Position numbers and translations under genes: made by a program
Notes under the pieces: model-generated
Databases searched by the model: none
What the model was told of the DNA's origin: nothing
Seen by the model: only the letters and a program-made list of their open reading frames with translations
Part shown: positions 20,261 to 33,700 of the stretch, in pieces
How positions within the stretch are numbered: position 1 is the first letter of the stretch
Layout: the number at the start of each line of letters is the position of its first letter
Assembly: GCA_963662175.1 (NCBI GenBank)
Contig: OY759217.1
Coordinates: 50,320,108 to 50,384,107 of the forward strand
Direction of reading: 5' to 3'
Length of the DNA stretch: 64,000 nt
DNA from: Aradus depressus
Lineage: Eukaryota; Arthropoda; Insecta; Hemiptera; Aradidae

Positions 20261-21539
20261 ATGAATAAAATATATAGTTGATTTTTAGCTCGTAAGAGTG
20301 GTCTGTGATTTTCAAGGATGTGTAGTTATTTCTACCTTTCTTGCATTATACGAAACTAAATGTAAACATTAAAAAAAAAATTAACTTTCCGAAATTTAAG
20401 TTGAATCATTGGATGTAGTTCTATGAAGCTGTCATATTTTTTCACTAGTTTTTCCGTCTTCTCATGATGTATTTTGCTACAACTGACTATTTCTTACTCC
20501 CTATTTCAGTTTTGACCTCTGGACACAATTCTAGCTGCCTTATATGTTTTATGGTCCCATCCATTTAAGTCTAAAGTCAGAATTTAACGAAGAATATGTT
20601 CCTCTTTCAATATACAATCTATACATATCTACTGGGACCAAAACGATAGAATGAATTACTTAATTATTATTTTGTTGTATCTTTTTCCTGAGACCATAAA
20701 TTATTTATTCTTATACGATGCGATACAAGATAATACATTTTAAAAGATACAATAATTTTTTATCTATTAGAAGTGTTTTTACATAAAGTTTTTTTGATCT
20801 CAAAGTAACCTAAAATTAAAAACTTGATAATTTTACTGATATCGAAACCTTACCCTTAGTTACTTTTTTATTAAATTTATTTGTATATTTTGTATAAAAA
20901 TTGTTGCATATTATTAGTTACCATTATTTCTTGTTTCTTATCATTAATGGTAAGTTAAATAGGTGAATTTAATGTATGTCAGTTGTATGAATGGAAAATA
21001 AAATCATGTATATATAATTGAAGTTTTGTTATATTTTGCCTTCAACTCAATAACTTTCATAGATGATCTCGAGGAAGTTCGGCCCTGAATTATTTTAATT
21101 CTTGGTTCAAAACAAAAGTAAAAATAATAATTTCGGTATACAATGGATGCCTCTCTGAAGTTGAGCAATTGGATTTAACCGAAAACACCCTCTTCACTTG
21201 GAATAGTCTGCCGTAGTGAATAAATGGTTAAATGCAGTTATCTCGTAAATGATTACTCAAAGAAATAGATTAAGGTGATTTAACCGAGAACATATACAAT
21301 TTTACGAGATACCAAGAAACCCACATCTTTATAATTCCGTAAGTATTAGAGTCCTGAGCTCCCAACTTCTTCACAGTGCGCAGATGACTTGGGAGATGAT
21401 CACAGTACACTTAACTCATTTTGGCCATTTTACGACTTGACAACTTATTCCCTTTGACCATAGATATATAATGGAAATAAACCTGATTTGATTTGTATTA
21501 TTTTTTACTCAATAAAACGAACTGAATAGGTTTTTTAAA
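20261..21539. other. Intergenic, no gene seen
   Basis: AT-rich sequence without recognised genes or repeats. Confidence 0.45.
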
Positions 21540-21880
21540 CGCATCTCTTAGCTACTTGAGAGACGTTTAGAAATTTCTCTGTTCAGCAAAATACTGACAT
21601 TATAATGCTAAAACCACACATTGGACCTATGCACCTAAGCTGTGCGTTGCAGTAAAACAAAAAAATCTTATCAGAATTCAGACCCTGCAGTCTAGCACAA
21701 TCATCAATTGGCTCATCTTTTAGGGAGTAAAATAGGTCATTTAACATAAATCAAAAAGAAGACAGGGCGTAATAAGGATCCTGGAGGAACACCATATTTT
21801 ATTGTTTTAAGCTCAGAAACCTTCTCGGCGTGTTTAGTAACTTTAGGATACTTCCGTTCCAAACTTTAAGATGTCATTTG
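21540..21880 (-). pseudogene. LINE reverse transcriptase relic
   Basis: The minus strand reads '...SELKTIKYGVPPGSLL', then 'RPVFFLIYVK' and a stop. This matches the RT motif usually written GVPQGS.LGP...LIYVND in jockey/R1/CR1-type LINEs. Stops and substitutions within a few residues show a dead fragment. Confidence 0.7.
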
Positions 21881-21905
21881 ACAACCTGAATCTGATTACA
21901 AGACC

Positions 21906-21927
21906 CCCCCCCCCCCCCCCCCCCCCC
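21906..21927. repeat. Poly-C tract
   Basis: An uninterrupted C run immediately followed by an A run. Confidence 0.95.
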
Positions 21928-22673
21928 AAAAAAAGGAAGATGGACATCATTCTCCAACTCGTCTCCTGAACTAAAGTTCCTGATTATTGTTCTGTTTGGC
22001 CGATGGGTGCTAGTCAGCTAACTTTTGACTCACTCTGAAACCAATGTACCGATTTGATTGGAAACCAATAGGTGTCTTATTGAGGGGCTTTTGAGTTATC
22101 ATACTAAATTTCATGCCGATACATTCATTAACCTGGCAATTATTCTGTTAAGCCCCCATAATCCTAACCTTCTTAACGCACGTCTTATCGAGGGAAACCA
22201 GTGGGATGATGAACGCATTTAGCTCCGTCTTAGCTGTAGAATGTATAAAACCGAAGACTCAAGAAAAAACTCCACTGATCCAGGCTTATTTTCATGCCTA
22301 AAAAAAAAAAAATTCCAAGAATCAAAATTTTACTTGACGTATTCACTTTGCAATAGTCAAATTTTCGAAGTCATCACATATTTTTAAACTTTTAGCATAT
22401 ATTGCCCCATCTGAATCAAGGGAAAAGTTACTGAATAGGTATGTAAATGAAAGAAAATGCTGAAATTTAACTATAAAATAAGGTATATTTAAATGGCGTA
22501 TAATCTTAATTTAATACTCTCAACAATAACTACATTTTATTTGTTTTGCTAACCTTTTACAAAATGCCACAATCCAATCGGTAAAAAAAAAAATGCAGAA
22601 AAATAAATGACAAAAGTTTATATACATACAGTTAACATTGTTCATACTAATATCAATATAAATAAACAAATTA

Positions 22674-25600
22674 TTATTGTGATGGGAGATTTAGAAAGAC
22701 ATTCTGTCCGGGAGGTAAGTAGGATACTTGACGAGAGCGAGCCAACTGGTAGGCAATGTCTTCAGCAGCCTCGATCTTCCGGAGTTCGACCAGACCCTCC
22801 CCAGCCTCTCCGAAGGACTTAGCCAGGAGTGTGGCTGCCTGTGCATCCCCCTCTGCAGAGATGATGGAGGCACGCTTCTGTTGTTCTGCCTGAAGACAAA
22901 CAAGTTCTAGTTAGTAGACTCAATCCTTCCCCAACCCGTTAACAAACATTTTTAGGAAAACTAACACAAATTTTAACATTGAAAACGTCTACCAGTCTCG
23001 TCGCTAAGGAAAATTTTAACCAATTTGAGCTTATTTTGGCAATTGACTCGTCTAGTTAATTGTAACAGTAGAATGAAAATGTAAAAGTCATTATTACTTG
23101 ATGCCAACAATTAGGGAAATATCTAAAGGAGCATGTTGTATCTAGGATGACAAACGAAGTCCATAGAATGAAGATGTTTCCAACAGTAGGCGAAGATAGT
23201 TAACATGGCAAAGTGTTGAGGAACCTTAAAACATGCGTTACAGGAGTATCTCATTTAAAACTGAGAGTAGTTTGATATCAACAAAAAATAAAAATTCACA
23301 CTAAAAGTAATGATTTATTTGTCAAATTTTAAAAAATGACAATTATTTAATCTATTGATAGTTTCCATTTCATGTAGACATTTCGTTTTTGAAAACTTTT
23401 TTAAACTTGTTTCACTATTTTTCATAAATACACTAATTTTATCTTTGTTCCTAGTATGTTAAAGAGCCGATTTTCGTTAATAAATAGTCATTAAAATACA
23501 ATATAAAGAAGAAATTGTATATGTTTAGATAGTAGAAATATATAAAGTAAAAGAGGGCGCCGGTAGCTCAGTGGTATGCGTGCTTGCCTCTTGAGCTCAA
23601 GGTCGTGGATTCGAAACCCGGCCCAGGCCCTTAGTTTAGCAAGCCGTCCTTCGGATGGGACGTTAAGCGATGGTCCTGAGCTTGTACGATCAGGTACTCG
23701 TTAAAGACTCCTACCTTAGGTGAATATAAATTTAGGGTAGGCAAAATTTAGGACTCCCATAGTAGAGTTGGGCTCATGTCCATCAGAGTGACGAAAGAGC
23801 GCTCTGGTAGTAGGCGATATGACCACGTAGTTATAGCCCGGGCATGAGTCATAATAAGTAACTATAAATTAGAGTATATTTTCAAAACACACTATCCATG
23901 CCGACTAAGAATGTCTTATTTTGTTTGTTTTTGTGAATCATGCCTGGGCCACAACTAAGAGGTCATATTGCCTACAACGGAAGTAATAAGGACGATAGTT
24001 CGACGCACTACACATTATGGTGACATGAAATTTATTAATTTTAACTAAATATATTTTCATGATAAGATCTAGAAGATACCTTCTCTACAAGGAAGCGCGC
24101 TCTCTCCGCTTCTTGCTGGGCCACCTGCTTCAGTTCTACGGCGTGGGTAAACTCCTTTCCGAAAGTCAGATGTGTCTAAGAACAAACATAAAATTAAATT
24201 AATAAAAAAAATACATAATCACTTGTATCAAATATTGTTTTATCCTATGCATTTTTCTCGACAGCGCTGCAGTAAAACTATTTACGAGGGTGTACGTTGT
24301 AATATCAAAAAATATGGACATTAATTGTTTTAAAATGATTTAAATAAAAATGAAAATGCAGATGGAAATATAAAAATTGGAAGAAGGGAGAATTCCGATA
24401 ACGTCAACAGCGATACCAAGTAAGGAAGAATGTAGACCACCTGACCAGGGCAGCCAATAGGTGTAAAGGAAAGTCCCAGCGGAAGAATGGCGGGAGAGCG
24501 GGACGAACCCAGCTCTGGAGCTAATACTTAGTGAGTCAATGTCGCAGAGGAAGGTTCTCCGGAGACAGACACCTTGGAGAAGGGTGGACGTGACGGAGGA
24601 GCTACCAACTGTTTTGAGATGTGAGTTGTATAACTTTATAAGTCAGTACCATTTTTTTATATGAAACACAAAATAAGTGAAACGTATATCAAGTTTAACG
24701 TAGAGTCAGTGGAATATTGAAGAAATCCGAAGCCCAGCAGAAATCGTGGTAGACAACGCAACGTAGCAAAGTAGATTATAAGTAATATACAAATATATTT
24801 TAGGATAGTAGTAAAGGTTGAAATGATTCTGAGAAATAACCATAAATATTAATAATGTTATTATCAAATATATTAATTCAAATAATCATAGAGTAAGTTT
24901 CTTTTTGTGTATTTTGCTATCTCATGTCATTATACGTTTTCAAAACTGTTGAATCTTGGCAAATCCACGAACCAAAACAAATAAGAAATAGGATCAAGAA
25001 GAATTATATATTTTACAAATCAACAGTCATCATTCTTTTACAACGTATGTACTTCCAAAAACAAATGTTACACTTATTTGCTTGTATAGAATAGTTTGAA
25101 ATTTATGTTTACTCAATCGTTTAGAATAAAATAAATAGAAGAAAAGAAAGAGGGCATATAAACGTTTTTGCTTAGTATCTTAACTTGCGTCCAGGTCCGC
25201 ATTGAATAAACTAAATTATAAAACTAATCCAAGATAATCAGAATAAACAACAAAATACAGGGGACGCCGGTAGCTCAGAGGTAGCGTACATGCTTGCTGA
25301 GCTCAAAATCGCGGGTTCGAAACACATCATTGAGGAACACTTTCACCGATTAATACCATTCACTCTCTCATTGGCGGGGGCCTATACGGAAGTTTGTAAT
25401 TAAGCTAAAACTTCCGTTTAGGTCCGGTCTTTTTTATTTTTTAATAATTATTATTTTGTTAAGCCGATTAAATAAACATAAATTTCTAACTCTACAAATT
25501 GGTTTAATGAGGTGGTGCACAACCTCTGGAGAATTAAATTAAATGAGCAGAAATGTGTTCAAGTCACATTTACCCTACGCCCTCAATCCTGTCCTCCCGT

Positions 25601-27336
25601 CATCATTAACAACATCCTGATTCCCTCTTCAAACCAAGTCCGCTATCTCGGGTTTTACCTAGACAGTAGACTTACGTGGAACCCACATACACGACTTAAA
25701 CGACAAGAACTGAATAGAAGATACGGACTGTTACGACGACTACTTGGACCTAAATCGAAACTGACTACTAACAACAAACTTACGATTTACAAGAACAATT
25801 TGGACCTATGGACTCGAACTTTGGGGTACAGCTAAACAATCCAACATCAATCGTATCACCAATAAAGTCCTACACAGAGATCTCAGTATTCCCACTGTCA
25901 ATGAATTAATCAAATCCCGATTTCAATCATTCCTTTCTTCCCATTCAAATCCTCTCGCACAAGACCTTTCCTCTCATTCCCATCCTGACAATTCTCCCCG
26001 CCGCTTGAACAGGAGGTGGCCTCGCGATCTTCCCTCTAATAATGACAACTAACTTTCGAGGGAGTGTCAGCGCTGGCTGGCTTTTCCCATCAAGTGACGT
26101 CGTTATATTTTTCTTTTTGACCATATATTTGCTTATTATGTATATATTCTATATATATTACAAATATGATAAATAAAAATTGGTATAAATATTTTTTTAA
26201 TGGGATTGGAGGGGCCAAAATATAGATTTGTAATTGCGCACCCACCTAGGGTATCAGGCAATTTGAGGACAGCTTTATAGCGTTTACAATTTTCACATAT
26301 AATCAATGATCTCAACAACACGAGGATAGACCATATCAGAACAATGGAGGAAGCACTGAATATGGATTTAGAATATCGAAAAAGAAGTAAATTGTAGTTA
26401 TTTTTTTCAATAAATCTGTGACTACCTTAGCGCATGCATTTCGATGAATGCATCAAATTACAATAAAACTAAAAATAAATATAAAAATACGCAATTACTC
26501 AAAAAAATAAGAGAAAATAAGCAACTTACTAAGGAAATATCGTCCAAAATGACACCAAACTGTCTCGCTCGATCCGTAAGCTCTTCGTTCACTTTCTGAG
26601 AAACCAACTCTCTTTGGGTGATCAGTTCTCCAGCGTCAAACTGGGCCTTCAAAAACAATATTATTGTTATTGACAATTCACATACTTAGTATGAGATAAT
26701 AAGTAGCGATAATAACGCCTTGTTTGTAATTTAAGAATAACTCACAACAGACTTACCACAACGGCTTTCAGGACTTCAGTTGTAATAGAAGGTAATACTC
26801 TTTCGTCATAGTCCACTCCGAGAATTGTATAAATTTTCGGAAGCTGGTCAGGAACGGGACGAAACAAAATTCGCAGTGTAATATTAACATTTTGAAGATC
26901 TGAAAACATAATTAATAATTTAAATAAGTCTTGTTTTCCATTTAAAAACATTAATAAAAATGTTAACGGGTAATATGGGAGCCGCTTGGGTCATTCTCAC
27001 CTTTGCTGCCAGTAACTGTGGGTATATTTCTAGGTCTCGACCGAATATCAAATATAACTGGTCTCTGAACCCAGGGAATGAAAAAATGTGTTCCTTCCCC
27101 AACCACGTGATTTTTGACACCAGTAAACCTATCAAATATAACTGCTCTGTGGCCACCATCAACTGAGAAAAAAAAAACAGAACCATTTCAAAAATCAAAT
27201 TACATTAAAGTTTTAAAAAAATGGTAATTCATCTAACCTTTTCATTACCATTGTAAAGAGCTGAATTTACAACTCCACCTACTAAAGCAACACCAAGTCC
27301 AACTTGACCAATTCTGTTGAAAAATTGTGAAGCCAT
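22674..27336 (-). CDS. Phb1: Prohibitin 1, complete
   Basis: Six coding exons on the minus strand: 27249-27336 (ATG), 27001-27162, 26757-26899, 26530-26646, 24080-24175 and 22674-22889 (TAA). The phases join to 273 residues, against about 272 in other animals. Prohibitin 1 forms the ring complex with prohibitin 2 in the mitochondrial inner membrane and supports cristae, m-AAA protease control and protein stability. The N-terminus '[20 protein letters not shown]' is the membrane anchor. The SPFH/PHB domain covers roughly residues 25-185 ('[19 protein letters not shown]', '[20 protein letters not shown]'). A heptad-rich alanine/glutamate coiled coil follows (about 180-255), ending '[13 protein letters not shown]'. 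A 5'UTR intron is likely: the acceptor 'cattttag' lies 21 bp before the ATG (27358-27359), with a possible donor at 27431. Intron 5 holds a SINE and a jockey LINE relic. Ortholog assignment is very secure. Confidence 0.97.
22890..23553. other. Prohibitin last intron, no other gene
   Basis: AT-rich intron sequence between exon 6 and the SINE. Confidence 0.5.
23554..23862 (+). repeat. tRNA-derived SINE, full 5' head
   Basis: Head GGGCGCCGGTAGCTCAGTGG, B box GATTCGAAACC and tail 'cgggcatgagtcataataag'. It lies in the prohibitin intron, antisense to the gene. Internal deletion after the head removes the 'tttatctgggagg' block. Confidence 0.92.
23936..23985 (-). repeat. SINE tail fragment
   Basis: 'gaatcatgcctgggccacaa' through 'ttgcctacaac' is the inverted tail block, diverged. 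Confidence 0.6.
24176..25260. other. Prohibitin intron, no other gene
   Basis: Includes a GC-richer block at about 24370-24620 ('aagtcccagcggaagaatgg') that looks like retroelement debris but could not be assigned. Confidence 0.45.
25261..25330 (+). repeat. SINE tRNA head only
   Basis: 'acgccggtagctcagaggta' plus B box GGTTCGAAACA. The core and tail are absent. Confidence 0.7.
25500..26060 (+). pseudogene. Jockey-type LINE ORF2 C-terminal relic
   Basis: The frame at 25512-25835 includes '[19 protein letters not shown]', the RT thumb motif of jockey-clade elements. A frameshift near 25795 separates it from '...[20 protein letters not shown]' and '[17 protein letters not shown]'. The order matches the C-terminal RT end of jockey LINEs. 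No 3' poly-A or start is seen. It lies in the prohibitin intron, opposite to the gene. Confidence 0.85.
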
Positions 27337-27701
27337 TCTATTGAAATCTTATAACACCTAAAATGTGAAATTAAAGAGAAAAGTAATAACTCCTTATCAT
27401 GAAAGAAGACTTAACATGCCGGTAACATAACCTGTTCAAGGGCTTCACGAAAACATCTCACAAGATTCACTTATTATAACTTTTAAAAAAATATGGCAAA
27501 ATACTACTCACAGTACAAAAATATAATTTTTTTTTCTTTCTGAATATTCAAGAGAGAAATTTTATTTAACTAATCGTGAAATACTATCAAGGAATCATAC
27601 GAAGTTTATATATATATACTAAAGGAGGTTTTATAACACTAATCTAGTCAATAAAATGAACACAGGTTTTAAATGAGATATATTTATTTATTGAACTTAA
27701 T
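27337..27701. promoter_or_regulatory. Shared head-to-head promoter region, Phb1 / PIG-T
   Basis: The start codons of prohibitin 1 (minus) and PIG-T (plus) are 365 bp apart and diverge. The interval holds the probable prohibitin 5'UTR exon (about 27432-27480 on the minus strand) and its intron. No strong TATA box can be assigned; TATATATA occurs at about 27609. Confidence 0.6.
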
Positions 27702-30700
27702 ATGAAGAAAGTTGCAATTTTTAATTTAATTTTGTTATATTGTTTTATATCTTTTGAGTCAACATACGGTAAAGAAGAATATCATGAAGAACTGCTTCTG
27801 AAACCGCTAGACGGTTATGTCTATTCGTACTTTCAATTTACTACGATTTGGGAAACAGCTCTTAAAAGTGACTTATGTATGTTATTTTTCCTTTATGCAA
27901 ATCATATACTATTAGATTGCTGAAAGATAATGTCATTCGGACTGTTTTTCGTTATTGCACCATTTGCAGACTGCAATAATGAAAAATCAATATCTTTTAT
28001 TAATCCTACAAGGAAGCATCCTTAAAGCCGTTTTTACCGGAAAAAATTATAGTACTCTAAATTTTTACTGATTGTTTTACCAAATATGTTTATATTTTCA
28101 GTTGACCATTGTAATTTGTTTCCGAGGCCGGTCGGAGAAATTCTCCAGAGACACAATGTTCAGGAGCTTCATATAACTCTGACAAAAGGACTATGGAGAC
28201 ACGACGTATGGGGTTATCCAATTCGTGCTGGACCACCCGGGGCTGAACTATGGGTTTGGTTCAAACCTAACACCTCCAAGTGAGTATACCTTATTTTGGT
28301 GGTTTCCAAATAAAAAAAAAAAAAAAAATTACGATTTTGAAAGCTGCGATCACCAGGTTAAAGGTGTCTCTTTCTTCTTTTAATATATATTACAAAACGC
28401 TAAACAATTTATAGCCTAACAGGAAATCAGACATTTAACAATGGCTTTAGTCCAGTTGTTAAGATCAACTTTAAACAGCGGTTCTCGGAATAAAAACCAA
28501 CCACAAAGTCTATTTGAAATTCTGTAGAGACGGGTCGTCAGTAAGTTTGTACAGTGGCTTACTAAATCGCTTAATAATTAAACAACTAATTTTCATTTGT
28601 TTATTACAATGAATTTTAACTCAATATGAATCCGTACATTTCTTTCATTAGTACTTTATTTTGGAGTAATCTTTGCGTTATACAGTATAATAATTTATTT
28701 TATACATATGGACTTATGTAATAGGGGTATATAGGCACATAAAACTCATTTCCATATTTCCCTGGATTTTAGTCGAAGAGGAAAAAACAAACCGAGTCGT
28801 ATAATCAGTTCATATTCTGAATAGGGAAACATTACGTTAATGTTCTAAAATATAATTTCTACCAATGCCATCTGAAAAAAGATCTAATGAGGTTATGACT
28901 GTCCAATTCCTAATTCCACCACCAGAATAACTACGCGAGTTCTTTCGCAATGAAATAATTTTAGAAAGTTATTTCTTCAATACCTTCTTATTAAATTTCC
29001 CGAATTCATATCTGAAATCTGTGTCGATACAGTGGAGAGCCAATACAATAAATACAAAGAAAGATCTTGTTTAACTTCATATTGTCTAGTTTCACAAAAA
29101 TATTTACATACAGAGTTCCAGTTTCGTGTTAGGCCATCGCCGATGGTGTCTTGGCGTATATGTTTGTGGCATTAAACAATGTAAAAGTTAAACAAGTTAT
29201 TTGTTTTACAAAATCATTAAACCGTTTGCATCTATATTTATCGAATTCATTAAATATAATTTAATACTACCAAAGACACATCAGATCCCATCCTTCGGAC
29301 CTCTTCATCTCTTCCCATCGCTCCTCTGCCTTCCACAACTCGTTCCTTGTCCAAGCCTCCTCTCTTTGGAACTCTGCCTCCCCACGTCCGTCACTCTCCT
29401 TCCGTCGCTTCCTTCAAATCCCCTCTGTTCCAATTCCAGCTCTTCGTCCACCAGAGACACACCAGATCCCGTCCTTCGGACCTCTTCATTCCCTTCCACC
29501 GCACCTCTGCCTTCCACAACTCGTTCCTGGTCCAAGCCTCCTCTCTTTGGAACTCTGCCTCCCCACGTCCGTCACTCTCCTTCCGTGGCTTCCTTCAAAT
29601 CCCCTCTGTTCCAATTCCAGCTCTTCGTCCACCAGAGACACACCAGATCCCGTCCTTCGGACCTCTTCATTCCCTCCCATCGCACCTCTGCCTTCCACAA
29701 CTCGTTCCTTGTCCAAGCCTCCTCTCTTTGGAACTCTGCCTCCCCACGTCCGTCACTCTCCTTCCGTGGCTTCCTTCAAATCCTCTCTGTTCCAATTCCA
29801 GCCCTCCATCCACCAAAGACACACCAGATCCCGTCCTTCGGACCTCTTCATCCCCTTCCATCGCACCTCTGCCTTCCACAACTCGTTCCTTGTCCAAGCC
29901 TCCTCTCTTTGGAACTCTGCCTCCCCACGTCCGTCACTCTCCTTCCGTGGCTTCCTTCAAATCCTCTCTGTTCCAATTCCAGCCCTCCATCCACCAAAGA
30001 CACACCAGATCCCGTCCTTCGGACCTCTTCATCCCCTTCCATCGCACCTCTGCCTTCCACAACTCGTTCCTTGTCCAAGCCTCCTCTCTTTGGAACTCTG
30101 CCTCCCCACGTCCGTCACTCTCCTTCCGTGGCTTCCTTCAAATCCTCTCTGTTCCAATTCCAGCCCTCCATCCACCAAAGACACACCAGATCCCGTCCTT
30201 CGGACCTCTTCATCTCTTCCCATCGCTCCTCTGCCTTCCACAACTCGTTCCTTGTCCAAGCCTCCTCTCTTTGGAACTCTGCCTCCCCATGTCCGTCACT
30301 CTCCTTCCGTCGCTTCCTTCAAATCCTTTCTGTTCCAATTCCTCTCCCTCCGATTATTCTTTCATTCCCCTTCCTTTGTATTTTCCTACATTTATCATCA
30401 ATTCCTACTATCTCTGTATTTAGTTTATTTATTCCTTTTGGTATTACATCTGTTTCTCTTAAATCAATATTATTTCACACCCTCCGGCCATCCTCCCCTC
30501 TCTTATATATTTAATGTATCTCCTTTTCGTCTTTATACTATATACCTTTTTTCCATTTAGTTAAAGTGTTAATTTAATTATTTATCTATTTTTTTTATCT
30601 ACGAGTTATGTATATTTATTATTGTACTGTACTCTCCACAGTGGCACTAATTATTATTATTTTTTTTTTGTTATTTTTTCTTATTAATGCTAACTCATAT

Positions 30701-33700
30701 TTTATTGTTTCTTTCTCTTTGACTCTGTATGTGTTTATTTTTAGGGGACTTCGGTCCCAGAATAAAAATGTATTTTCATTTCATTTAAATAGTTACATCC
30801 CTTATCCTGAAAATTATATATTTTTTTCGTTTAATATTCCCTTTCTACCAAAGTATTATTTGCCCTACTGATTTATCCTTGGTCGACGTATCACTCTTCA
30901 GTTTTACCCAACTTTTCAGTAATGTACATTCATTTTTGGTGGAACTGACGTCGACCACTCTTGTTCTACGTTAAAATGTTTTTTTTTTTTGTTTGTTTTT
31001 TTCTTCTGAGATGGGGTTCTGTATGTATTAAGAAGCATATCGAAACAATATTTTGGATTATGAAATATATTATTATACTATTTTGTTTTGTAATTTCAGT
31101 ATTGATACAAAGTGGAAGGAACTGACGGGAGCCTTGTCAGGCCTGCTTTGTGCTTCTTTGAACTTTATAGACTCACAGAACACTGTTAGTCCTCACTATT
31201 CTCTTCGTCCTGAAGGGATTGAACCTCTTGGTATAAAGGATGATCCGAAGAACAACGAAAGACTCCGTTACGCCAGCCTACCTCGAGAAATCGTATGTAC
31301 TGAAAACCTTACCCCCTGGAAAAAGCTGCTTCCATGTGGAACTAAAGTAAGTATTATTTTCAATTATATATTCCTTATATATTATTTTCTCAAAATGATT
31401 TATCTTTACTAAATTGAAATATATAAAGGATGCCAGACCGCCTATTTATTAGAACGGTACTTATTACTGATTTGAATGTATAAATTGGATTGCTATAAAC
31501 CAAAGGCGAAAAGTTCGTTCAGCGAAGAAAGTTTTGAAATACCAAATTCTTAAACCATTACTGACCTAGGATAAGCATGGGATGCAAACTAAAAAATCTA
31601 GCAAGTCATACTTATAATGAATATATTTACAAAAAAATTAATAATTACAAATAAAAAAATATAATATAAAATTTAACCTTGTTTGATATGAAAGCTGTAG
31701 AGAGACAGGGGGCTGGATAGATAGCCTGTGGACTCACTGCAAGACGGGCTGATGCTTCTTTTCGACTCTCGGGGCTTCTGTACACTCAACGGTTACTCTA
31801 ATGGAGGGCTCTTGAAGACTTCCCAAAGACTTCTGGACTCCTCTCCAGACTTGAACTGAAGCTCTCGACTTGAACTCCAGGCTCGACTTCAACTGAAGGC
31901 TTCAACTCTCCTCCTCGACTTCTGGATCTCAACTGATGTAGAACTCCGCACTACCAGTTTCCCCTTCTCCTCTCCTAGTCTCTTCAGAGGAATTTTCGGC
32001 TTTTGCCTTGGAGACATACAATTTGACCTATGTCAATTTTAATTTGGGCACTCCAGACAGATTTATATGAGTCTAACAGAGTGCTTGGGCTTTAATCCTG
32101 TATAGCTCCATTCTTTTGTCATGCTGGGTTGTAAAATCTGTACCTCTATCTCTACAGGTAAATTGATGAAGTTGAACAAGGGTCCCCTTTCCCTATCCCT
32201 TGATACCTGTCTCTCCAGCCTCCAAAGCTTATTGTTCATTTCTCCATTATATTATTTATTTTAGATACTTTATATATATATATATTGAAAAAATACATTT
32301 AGCTTAGTCGCATATTGACTACATTACAATTTATATATTTAGAAAATAAAAATACAGAAATAGATTATATATATAGAAAATTAAAGATGAAATAAAAATA
32401 ATGGATAAGAAAAAATAAAATAAATTAATAATCAATAAATAAAATAAGCGACTGGAGCTCAGCACAGAACCCCGAGGAAGCCAACGAGCGGCGAGACTGG
32501 ATCAAGGGACCAGGAACCGCAATCCCTGGCCTCTCCACACATAATGTAGTAGACCCTCTCTGGCCAATTTGGCTGAAAATCAATAATGTCGTCCTTATGG
32601 GGTTCGGGATACACATATAATATTTAGTGACGGCACATTCATTTTATCGGGATCAGAGATTTTTTATTTATTTTTATTTTGGAAGTAGGAAAACATGAGA
32701 CTTTGATGAATATTGAACATTGAATTTTTGACCGATTACGACATTTAGTTAACTTTTGTCGTATTGATCCTATCTCAAATCTGCGAACTTCTTAGCAATT
32801 GGAAATTTTATAAGGAACAATTTTGGAAAGGATCAATTTTTCGATAGGACTAACCGTTTTTGGGTAAATCAGGGAAAATATGTTTCAAAAAAACATTTCA
32901 AGATGGTTTTCGGCATGTTTCCCTGTAAAAAATCATATTTCATATAAATTATGTATTTTAGTATTCTCTACAACTATTACACAAGAAGAGTTTTGATTAG
33001 GTCATAAACTTAAGTTGTATCTTGTAAAATATAGTTAGGGAAAGTGGTCTTTGTTCTATTTCGGCCAAATAGACCTAAGTTAGAATATGTGACCCCTTTA
33101 TTCCAACTTTCAAGTTCATAGCTACAATTGTTTTTGCGGTAGAGAGCTCACAACTTTTCAATCACATACATGAGTATAGTTTCATGCCGCCCTGATTACA
33201 TTGTTTTGTTGTCATGTTTCAGAGAGGTCTGTCAACACTACTCAACTCTGACTACATCTACAATACAGTTTACCACTCCTTAGGTCTCCATGTCAGGCCT
33301 GTTTGTGTTGTAAGTACCAATGTACCAGTTTACAATTCCTCTATATATATAATAATATACTTAAGCACGCCGTCCTTCGGATGGGATGTTAAGCGATGGT
33401 CCCAATCCTGTACGATGTCAGGTACTCAGGACCCCTACCCTAGACGAATACAAATTTAGGTCTCCCATAGTAGAGTCGGGCTCATGTCCACCAGAGTGAC
33501 GAAAGAGCGCTCTGGTTGTAGGCGATATGACCTTGCAGTTAAAGCCCGGGCATGAGTCATAATGACTAACTATAATAATATTTATTTCCCTTAAACCTTA
33601 ACATGGCAATTGGATAGGTCATACAATTTTGTACCCCTGAAAACGGAGTAGTGCCGCTGTGCGCTGCCAAGGGGTTCTCAGGCTGGGCAGGTCCAGCATC

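Noticed and set aside
29201..30560. Three overlapping plus-strand frames of 337-437 codons, plus minus-strand 76-codon repeats
   Set aside because: By-products of the 181-bp LINE-tail array; the frame rotates each unit and no start or splice signals fit.
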